Assembly (NCBI GenBank): GCA_022457155.1
Contig: JAJGOT010000117.1
Span: 1,482,501 to 1,546,500 of the forward strand
Length of the DNA stretch: 64,000 nucleotides
Origin: Cladopsammia gracilis
Lineage: Eukaryota; Cnidaria; Anthozoa; Scleractinia; Dendrophylliidae
Direction of reading: 5' to 3'
Under the pieces are notes generated by a model. That model did not search any database, was not told the DNA's origin, and worked only from the letters and a program-made list of their open reading frames with translations. This document shows, piece by piece, positions 56,124 to 64,000 of the stretch. How positions within the stretch are numbered: position 1 is the first letter of the stretch; every line of letters starts with the position of its first letter. Both the position numbers and the translations under genes were made by a program.

Positions 56124-56771
56124 TTAAGGACGTTCGCGCTAATTGTTTATGCGCATCCTTACTGCGCACGCAATTCATGTCGCAACGCCATGCTACGTCA
56201 TGCACGAGCGCTCGCGCAAGAGAAAAAATCTAAGCACATAAAGGGCTGATAGCCGTTGCGTTAACTTTGCTTAGATTTAACTCGCTTGGATGGTCGGTGA
56301 CCCCCAATTTTTTTTCATAGATAATTTTCTTTGCCAATTTTCGACATATTGTGAAAAAATGAGCAAAAAATCAATGTTGGAAGTTTAAATTTTTTCCATT
56401 TATCTACCCGCGCGCCATCGAATCCTGCCAACTTGCGGCTGTCAGAGTTTGCAAATGCAGTCGTTTAAAGATGAAGTTTACTTCAAGGAACGTCACCAGT
56501 TGCATGAATTTGCTAAACAGACCTACACGCATAAAATTTGGGAAAGAAAGTTGTATTTTAGAGATTCATTTGCAATATTTTCAGATCAACAGACATTTGG
56601 GTCACATCCCGTAAGGAATACCAAGTTTTCAAAATTAGGGTCGCCTTTCAGATAGCTTATCTTAGAAACGAAGTCGGTGACCCCCTCATTTTTTTGCATT
56701 TCTGACACGAGTAACTCATAACCTAGCTGAAGCAAAAGTTTTATAAAAAAACTTCGCGCGAACGTCCTTAA
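56124..56771. mobile_element. TTAA-flanked MITE, 648 bp, intact ends
   Basis: TTAAGGACGTTCGCGC at the left and GCGCGAACGTCCTTAA at the right are perfect 16 bp inverted repeats bounded by TTAA. The interior matches 27984-28520 in reverse. A 68-codon frame inside (56449-56655) is not supported as a gene. Confidence 0.8.
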
Positions 56772-56775
56772 TTAG

Positions 56776-57177
56776 GGCTGGTTCCCACTAGCGACGTAAT
56801 CGGAAACGAAGTCGGAGTACCAGTCGGAGTCGAAAGCGTAAGGAACCTTACGTTCTAGTGTAAATAAAAAACGGAGTTGCAAGCGAAATCGGAAGGATCA
56901 GAAGGTTTCACTTTTCTTTCGATTCGAATCCATTTGAATCTACTCACTTTGTCACAGTGCCGATTTTTGTCGCCGTGACGGGAGAAAGAAACAGGACATA
57001 CGTCCCAATTGATAGCAATCCCCCACGGAGACCACACAACACAGGAGACTACGTCCCATACTCTTTTTGCTTCTGCTTCCATCGCTTACTATCCGCTTAA
57101 GTCCTTTGGATTTCCACTAGATCGTTACTTATTTGCGATTCCGATTCCTTTTCCGTCGCTAGTGGGAACCATCCCTT
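56776..57177. mobile_element. MITE, 402 bp, CCCACTAGCGACG ends
   Basis: GGCTGGTTCCCACTAGCGAC at the left and GTCGCTAGTGGGAACCATCC at the right are inverted repeats. Subterminal TCGGAGT and ATTCCGATTCC phrases also mirror each other. It abuts the TTAA element at 56124-56771. Confidence 0.75.
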
Positions 57178-57688
57178 AAAGAGCGTTGACTCTAAAACAC
57201 GTCCTTCGATACGTTTGGACTTGCATCCACACTGAAACGATTAAAAACGGATCAAAATCACGCTAGCGAAAGAGGAGAGTTTTGAAAACGCATTCTGATC
57301 GTTTTGGTGACGATGGATGAAAACGGAGACTTTCGAAAACGATTAATGCGTCACGTGATTGATTTTGATCAGGTAATGTCGACCCCAGTCCACATCCACA
57401 TAAAATGGACAGTCACCATCCCCCCCCCCCCCCCCCAACACCTCCCCCACTAAAAAAGACCCCGGCATGCTACACAGGCTACTGAAAGTGACTGAGGCTC
57501 GCATTTTAAGGTTTGTGAAAGTACAAACATTAGGATTCCAAGGTAAACAGTATTCCATGATAAGAAATGACAATCAACCAATGATACAAATTTGTTATTT
57601 TAGTCTCTTAAAAATTTTAAAATTAAAAATAACTTCAGCTTCCCAAAAAAAAATAAATAAATAAACCTCAACTTACTTCCATTTTTAA

Positions 57689-58830
57689 CACAACAATGAA
57701 ATGGTGTTCAACATTGTCTGGAAAATTGCCTGTCATTTGAATGGTAATGCAAACATTCATCCACAAACAGAACTAGATAAGAAATTTGCAGGTTTGTCTC
57801 TGAAGGGATTAACACGATTACATCAGTTACACTTAATAAAGTTTTCAACTTTAAAAAAGGGGAAAATAAATTTCAACCTACTTCCAACTTAAGATGGCAC
57901 CATATAGTCATTGGCCAGTCTTCCAAATAAAATATACATGATCTTATTGCTGTCTTTCGAGAGTTTTGTTTTGCGATACTAGGCATAATATACACAAACA
58001 TGTAGTTTAAGCTTTCTCCTTTACAGAGAAATCTAATTTAGCAGTCTTGTCTCGTTACCATGGCAACTACTGATTGAGTTGTTGGGCTTGTTGTTCAAGG
58101 CTAGCAAGTCTCTTGAATGCTTTTCTCTGTCTTTACACGGTAAATATTCACGATTTTTCAGTAAGTCGCATCTGACAAAGCCATAAAAAATATTGGTACA
58201 TAATTTTCAGCAATTTACTCACTTTTTGTTTTTTACGTTTATTGGGTTTGTGCATGTACCAAAATTGCTGTCTTTCTTGTGATTATAAACCAAAAAAATC
58301 CTACTAATCTGCCAATTTTTTTATAAAAATTTACCGTGTGGAATCATCAAAATAAACAAACGCGCACTTGCGCCATTTTCGTGCCCAAGCCTCGCGTGCC
58401 AAAAAACTTTATGGAGCCACCTTAATTAAACACAACAATCAAATGGTGTTCAAAGTTCCCTGAAAACTTCGCCTCGATATTGATTTGCATGGTAACGCTA
58501 ACATTTCATCCACAAACTGAACCATGCGTGCGTTTTTTCAAAGTCCCGAAAACGTTTTCGGCCCTAAAAGCTATGTTTTGTGTACAATGTTTACGACAAA
58601 GTTTCAGTTTTAGTTGTTTTGAAAGCTTACAAATAAAGCTCTTCGTTGACGAAACATGTCGGGCTAGTTTGCAGGCTACAAACTACAGTACCACTCGATG
58701 TGAACTTGAAAAATAGCTTTTGGGTCCGAAATGTCTTAGGGAGCTTTCAGAAACGCACGCAAGATAACGCAACTAAGGTTTGTCTCTCAAGAGAAGGGAT
58801 TAAATAACAAGGTTATGCACTACACTTGCG
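57689..58830 (+). repeat. Two-copy direct repeat separated by about 650 bp
   Basis: CACAACAATGAAATGGTGTT (57689 on) recurs as CACAACAATCAAATGGTGTT (58431 on). Both are followed by CATTTCATCCACAAAC-type sequence, and GAAGGGATTAA recurs at 57804 and 58794. Short open frames here are repeat-derived. Confidence 0.55.
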
Positions 58831-58957
58831 CATTGCCAAAAATCTCCATCCCCAGTGAGCAGATTCTTTTGGAGGCAAACCGTAATAAGCATGTTCCGTG
58901 ATGCCACATCGTGGCAAGCGAGGGAGACGCCTTTGAATGGTCAGCCCATCATTAGTT

Positions 58958-59159
58958 TTATCTGCTTTTCTTTTTCTTCTTTTTCACTGGTTCTTTGTCG
59001 CGCTCAGATTCATCTGAACTGCTTTCAACACTACTGCTGCTACTGTCACTAGAAGAACTACTGCTTTCATCAGATGACTCACTGTCATCGCTGCTCTCTG
59101 ATGTTGAAGACTTGTCTGACTCATCACTTTCATCTTCACTTTCACCACTACTTTTATTA
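58958..59159 (-). CDS. Last exon of a Ser/Asp/Glu-rich protein with a Lys tail
   Basis: Acceptor TTTGTTAG at 59167-59160, then an open frame of about 66 codons to TAA at 58958-58960. The peptide begins NKSSGESEDESDESDKSS, runs through a long Ser stretch with acidic residues, and ends DKEPVKKKKKKSR. Such acidic-Ser then poly-Lys tails occur in nucleolar and splicing-associated proteins (for example FAM133-like). I cannot name this one. Upstream exons should lie at higher coordinates on the minus strand or beyond the window. A possible 32 bp exon at 62092-62123 (ENVDKEKKTA) has fair splice sites but its phase does not fit directly. Confidence 0.55.
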
Positions 59160-59384
59160 CTAACAAAGAAAATAACAATAATTTAACACAAAGCATCTAA
59201 GACTACTGTCAAACGTATTATTAGTGTCCCCCAAAATGCCAGGAGAAAATTCTCAAATGTATGATATGACTGAATGAATGGTTGTATTGCTAAGTCTGCT
59301 GTGGAGGTGGACTTCAGTTCTGAGGGCCGGGGGTTCAAGACCTGAGCTTGGCGATCTTGATCTTTCCTTAGATGAGAAACTCAA

Positions 59385-61225
59385 CTCCATCTGATGTCCT
59401 TTGTTTGAGAGCTTATTCTTGATGTTGCACAGTATGACTGTATGAGGTCACTCACACTCACTCCATCCTCTCCCTGTCTGATGTCCTTTGTTTGAGAGCT
59501 TGTTCCTGATGTTACATTACTTTTCCCTGCCTCGAATAGCGTTTTTGCTAATTTGCAGGGTAACTGTATTTAAGTTTATATGTCTAATAAAGTTTTGTTT
59601 GTTGTAGTATGACTGTACGAGGTTACTCACACTCACTCTCTCCTCTCCCTGATGTCCTTTGTTTGAGAGTTTGTTCTTGATGTTGTACAGTATGACTGTA
59701 CGAGGTCACTTACACTCAACTCCCTCCTCTCCCTGTCTGATGTCCTTTGTTTGAAGGCTTGTTCTTGATGTTGTACAGTATGACTGTATGAGGTCACTCA
59801 CACTCACTCACTCCTCTCCCCATCTGATGCCCTTCGTTTGAGGACTTGTTCTTGATGTTGTACAGTATGACTGTACGAGGTCACTCACACTCACTCCCTC
59901 CTCTCCCCATCTGATGTCCTTTGTTTGAAGGCTTGTGCTTGATGTCGTACAGTATGACTGTACGAGGTCACTCACACTCACTCCCTCCTCTCCCCATCTG
60001 ATGTCCTTTGTTTGAAGGCTTGTTCTTGATGTCGTGCAGTATGACTGTACGAGGTCACTCACACTCACTCCCTCCTCTCCCCATCTGATGTCCTTTGTTT
60101 GAGAGCTTGTTCTTGATGTTGTACAGTATGACTGTACGAGGTCACTCACACTCACTCCCTCCTCTCCCCATCTGATGTCCTTTGTTTGAGAGCTTGTTCT
60201 TGATGTTGTACAGTATGACTGTACGAGGTCACTCACACTCACTCACTCCTCTCCCCATCTGATGTCCTTTGTTTGAGAGCTTGTTCATGATGTGGTACGA
60301 GGTCGCTCACACTCACTCACTCCTCTCCTTATCTGATGTCCTTGGTTTGAATGCTTGTTCTTGACGTAACCTGATCGTTGAATATTTCAACCAATCAGAA
60401 TGGTTGCATGTTAGACGGTTCTTTCTCCATCAGGAATGTCAAGAATGAGACTGAAGGTACCCTGATTGGTCGAAATATTCAACAGTCAGATGACATCAAG
60501 AACAAGCCCTAAAACAAAGGACATCAGACGAGGAGAGGAGGGAGTGACTGCAAGTGACTTTGTACACTCATACTGTACGACATCAAGAATAAGCTCTCAA
60601 ACAAGGGTCATCAGATGAGGAGATTAGTAAGTAAGTGCAAGCGAGTGACCTCGGACAGTCACTGTACGACATCAAGAACAAGCTCTCAAACAAAGGACAT
60701 CAGATGGGGAGAGGAGGGAGTGAGTGTGAGTGACCTTGTATAGTCATACTGTACGACATCAAGAACAAGCCTTCAAACAAAGGACATCAGATGGTGAGAG
60801 GAGGTAGTGAGCGTGAGTGACCTTGTACAGTCATACTGTACGACATCAAGAAGAAGCTCTCAAACAAAGGTCATCGGATGGGGAGAAGAGGGAGTGAGCG
60901 TGAGTGACCTCGTACAGTCGTACTTTATGACATCAAGAACAAGCTCTCAAACAAAGGACATCAGACAGGGAGAGGAGGGAGTGAGCGTGAGTGACCTCGT
61001 ACAGTCATACTGTACGACATCAAGAACAAGCTCTCAAACAAAGGACATCAGAGACAGGGAGTGGAGTGAGTTAGTGCGAGCGACCTCATACAGTCATACT
61101 GTAAGACATCAAGAACAAGCTCTCAAACAAAGGACATCAGATGGGGAGAGGAGGGAGTGAGTGTGAGTGACCTCATACAGTCATACTGTACAACATCAAG
61201 AACAAGCCTTCAAACGGGGAGAGGA
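59385..61225. mobile_element. Large palindrome of 87 bp tandem repeats (fold-back-like element)
   Basis: The left arm (59385-60360) holds about eleven 87 bp units containing GATGTCCTTTGTTTGAGAGC and GTACGAGGTCACTCACACTC. The right arm (60490-61225) holds about eight units in reverse complement. The centre (60360-60490) is itself inverted, with GTTGAATATTTC and GAAATATTCAAC. Inverted ends built from tandem subrepeats are the signature of Drosophila-type fold-back elements. Because 87 is divisible by 3, one frame stays open across several units in each arm (59808-60242 minus, 60807-61160 plus). I do not regard these as genes. Confidence 0.8.
59515..59612 (+). mobile_element. Short retroelement tail inserted in one 87 bp unit
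   Basis: About 84 extra bases split a unit of the left arm. They contain CCCTGCCTCGAATAGC, then GCTAATTTGCAGGG as the other half of a hairpin, then AATAAAG. The same hairpin and tail layout appears at 61803-61890. Confidence 0.5.
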
Positions 61226-61689
61226 GGGAGTGAGTGAGTGAGTGAGTGTGTGTGACTGTGAGCGACCTTGGACCATCTGAGAATCAGGCTAAGTTGCTTC
61301 GTGCTGCATGGTTTAGAGGCCAATGTCTGCTTAATATCATGCAACTACCGGAAGTTTCATGGAGCAAAATGGTAGTGTGAGTAATGCGCGTTTATAAACA
61401 TCAGGAATTTTGTGTTTAAAGTGCTGCATCTACTCTGTTGACAAACTTATAATTTTGCAGTCATATTTGCCTTGTTCAATAAATTGTTGGAATGGATTGT
61501 CTGTTTATTAAGAACACTGAGCCATAAGTAACAGCCACTCCAAAGTAGCTGCAATCCAAAACGTTCAGCTCTGATGGGTCACTAATTTCAAACGTAACAG
61601 GGGCGCTACATTCAGAATCCTATGGAATTTGATTTAGGGCAGGGGACACTTGGATACATGTAATGTGTTCTTCTTTACAATAACAGAGA

Positions 61690-61895
61690 GCTTGTGCACT
61701 TGGAAAGCTTTAAATTGAATTTATTTATATTTATTTGTTTATTTATTTAACTACTGTTTTTCTCTAGTCTTTCTTGTGTTCTGTCTGTATATGTATTACA
61801 TACGTGTAACCACTGCCCGCCTCGACTAGCTAATCTGCTAACTGCGGGCAGTGGATATTGCTTTATGTAAAATTTGTGATTATTAATAAACAGTT
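61690..61895 (+). mobile_element. Retroelement 3' tail with CTGCCCGCCTCGACTAGC hairpin
   Basis: CACTGCCCGCCTCGACTAGC pairs with GCGGGCAGTG downstream, followed by an AATAAA-bearing tail. A TTTA-rich stretch (61710-61750) precedes it. It matches the insert at 59515-59612 in structure. No coding part remains. Confidence 0.45.
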
Positions 61896-62841
61896 GAAAC
61901 AGTTGAACAGGTAAAGAAGTAGATGGAAAAATTTGGCCAAGCATTTTGAGGTTATTTTGGTTTACAAATTGCCTTCTTCTTGTCTTTGAACCCATAAAAA
62001 CAAAAGAACAGCAATATAAATCACAAATTGTCCTCATTCACTTTGTGAATATGGCTAAAATGACTATTAAAATGTTTGCAATACCTAATACTTGCAGTCT
62101 TTTTCTCTTTGTCGACATTCTCACTAGGAAAGACAACAAATAACATTATTTTGATATCCTCGTCAAATTAAAAAAAGATCACAACACAATGTGACTTTAT
62201 GACAGTAATTAAATTGTCAATCTATATGTCATCGGTCTTACATATTTCCGTCATTTAGTGATTATGCAAGCTATTTCTCTATATAATCATGTAACTATAC
62301 CATGTAAATTTTCTTCATTGTACCTGAACAGGGCTCGACCTTGGAGGAGGACAACTCACCAAATACCACTGGATTTTCAGTTTTGGCTAGTGAAATTCCC
62401 TTAGTTACTAGCGATGATGACTACCAAAATTATGGAGGCAAATTTCTTTGTCAACTGTAAAAGATAAATTTAGTGCTGACACAATTGACACAATGTTATG
62501 CAGAAAGAAAAAAGAACGAAGCAAAACGCGTACAGCTCCACAACGAAGCCATACTCAGCTAGAGACTGGATCCAAGTGTTCCCATCCTGACTTCGATCAC
62601 AAGTGAACACCACCTTGTTGTTCACTTGAGTTGTTCAAAAGCTTCAACAATAGTCAATGTATATTAGAGGCTTTTTTCGTCCTCAAATTTTCATTCTTCT
62701 TTCATAAGTGTGATTTGATACTAGATGTTCAAAACTAGGATAATTTCTAACTTGAACTGAAATTTTTATGGCTAGTAGAAAGAGCTCTTTGGCTAGTGAT
62801 TACTACCATTTTACTAGCCACAAGCCTACTGATAATAAAAG
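61896..62841. other. Gene-poor stretch
   Basis: A possible 32 bp minus-strand exon at 62092-62123 has a CTTTCCTAG acceptor and GTATTAG donor. Otherwise there are only repeat-like phrases such as TGGCTAGTG and ACTAGCCACAAGCC (62380-62830). No confident gene. Confidence 0.3.
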
Positions 62842-63308
62842 TTAAAGTGCACCTAAACCCCAATTTCTTTTTCTTTTAATCAACTCAATGTACGTTGAAA
62901 AGTCGAATAGTGAAATATTTCTTGTTTTTAACGTTGCGTTAGTGAGTTATAGAGATTTGAATTTACAAAATGCTAATTAGATGACGTCAAATGCAGACTT
63001 TACCATTATTTCTACTTCAATTTACAATACGCAGTTCACAGCTTAAGGATAATCAATTTAAGAAATACTAATAAAAACTGTTTATAGTGAATTGATTTGT
63101 TAAAAAAATATATTACTGGAGGTGGAAACAATGAGTTGTATAATAAACGAGTCTACATTTGATGTCATCTAATTTACATTTAGTAAATTCAAATCTCTAT
63201 AACTCACTAACGTGACGTTAAAAACAAGAAATATTTCACTGTTCGACTTTTCAACGTACATTGAGTTGATTAAAAGAAAACAAAAATTGGGGTTTAGGTG
63301 CACTTTAA
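62842..63308. mobile_element. Fold-back element with TTAAAGTGCACC ends
   Basis: Arms 62842-62990 and 63170-63308 are near-exact inverses. The ends TTAAAGTGCACCTAAACCCC and GGGGTTTAGGTGCACTTTAA include TTAA. It shares the TTAAAGTGC start and long-arm layout with the element at 1699-2270, so the two are probably one family. Confidence 0.8.
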
Positions 63309-64000
63309 GGTCAAGCCCTGCTGAAGAAGGCTGGTTTGGCCAGCCAAAATATAGTACTAAAAAAAAAACATCTACGTTGTATTGGTCTCTGCTTCTGCAG
63401 TATATCTTCACTTGTTTAAGCTGATTAGAACATTACAGTGTGCTGCACCTTACAGTGTTGAGCAAACAACAAACTGTTCTCCAAGTTTCCATGATATCAC
63501 CAATAGTAATTTTTCCTAACTGCTATACATGTGAAGCAATAAAGTGAATAAAATCTTTGTATGTTGTAACTAACTTTACACTCCTGTGATAAACATGAAG
63601 CTATAAGATTACATTCCGCCATGCTATACTTTGTGAGGAGGCACGACGGCAATTGAATTTGGGCTCTCTGATTGGCTAACTTGTAAGAAAGTTTGTTGGG
63701 TGCTCAAGTGAGGCGTGTCGCACTGTAATTTGATCCAACATACACCAGCAGGATTGTCACCTACGGGTGCCTGCTTTCCTGTCCTTGCCCCCCTACTTCC
63801 CTGGCTGCCCCCCCCCCCCCCTTCCAATTTCACAAGACACACCAATGGCATTATGTATCACTCAATTTCAAACACGATTATCCTCTTACTGCCCCTGGGG
63901 CAAACACTGCAGCATTTAACTTTTTTGTAAAGGTTTGGTCAAAATGACCGAATTACAGTCAGATCGCCCCATGGTCAGATCGCTCCCAGTCAGATCGCTC
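63309..64000. other. Right edge, repeats only
   Basis: GCTGAAGAAGGCTGGTTTGG (63319 on) is a retroelement-tail-like motif. A C run lies at 63808-63821. The last 60 bp repeat CAGTCAGATCGC three times and run off the edge. No gene is supported. Confidence 0.4.

Noticed and set aside
58995..59196. Leu/Ser-rich plus-strand peptide and Val/Lys-rich minus-strand peptide
   Set aside because: Both are alternative frames of the Ser/Asp/Glu-rich minus-strand exon, whose frame has the splice acceptor and the Lys-rich end.
59808..60242. 144-residue repeat protein
   Set aside because: The frame is open only because the 87 bp unit is a multiple of three and lacks stops in one frame; the mirror array gives the same peptide on the other strand.

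Overview
The window is animal nuclear DNA, most likely from an anthozoan cnidarian such as a stony coral. The basis is spliced genes with GT-AG introns, metazoan-only families (class A GPCR, FHIP endosomal adaptor, METTL7/TMT1 methyltransferase), AT-rich non-coding DNA, long C/G homopolymers, and a high density of short inverted-repeat elements and degraded retroelement tails. The species is inferred, not read. Most open frames in the window are chance frames inside repeats; only about 10% is convincing coding sequence.

Layout, left to right. 1-390: 3' end of a non-LTR retrotransposon. 1107-3002 (minus): a two-exon, 300-residue class A GPCR whose 1 kb intron carries a fold-back element. 3000-18200: no gene; tRNA-derived SINEs (one pair forming a palindrome), Penelope-like tails, a second LINE 3' end, several terminal-inverted-repeat elements, G/C tracts and a ~160 bp tandem repeat. 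19114-24674 (plus): a three-exon METTL7-type methyltransferase with a one-base frameshift in exon 1; its second intron is filled with pogo/Tigger-like and other elements. 24675-32850: repeats only.

32996-52749 (minus): an FHIP (FTS-Hook-interacting protein) gene in seven recognised exons, about 910 residues. Its intron 5 (10.1 kb) holds an 8.9 kb array of a 27 bp minisatellite, the largest structure in the window. The same gene carries a 1.4 kb TTAA-flanked element, two copies of one MITE, a Tc1-like element nested in another repeat, a multiplied 5' splice site and a duplicated C-terminal/3' segment. 53300-53790: a decayed LINE 3' end. 55069-55725 (minus): an intronless 218-residue acidic protein with a SUMO-interaction-like motif. 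58958-59159 (minus): the last exon of a Ser/Asp/Glu-rich protein with a lysine tail. 59385-61225: two oppositely oriented 87 bp tandem arrays forming a ~1.8 kb palindrome that resembles a fold-back element. 61700-64000: further repeats.

The genes are unrelated and show no operon-like or pathway clustering. The biology worth following is structural: how the 27 bp array arose, apparently from a Penelope-like tail, whether it affects FHIP splicing, and how TTAA- and TA-flanked non-autonomous elements have layered on each other.
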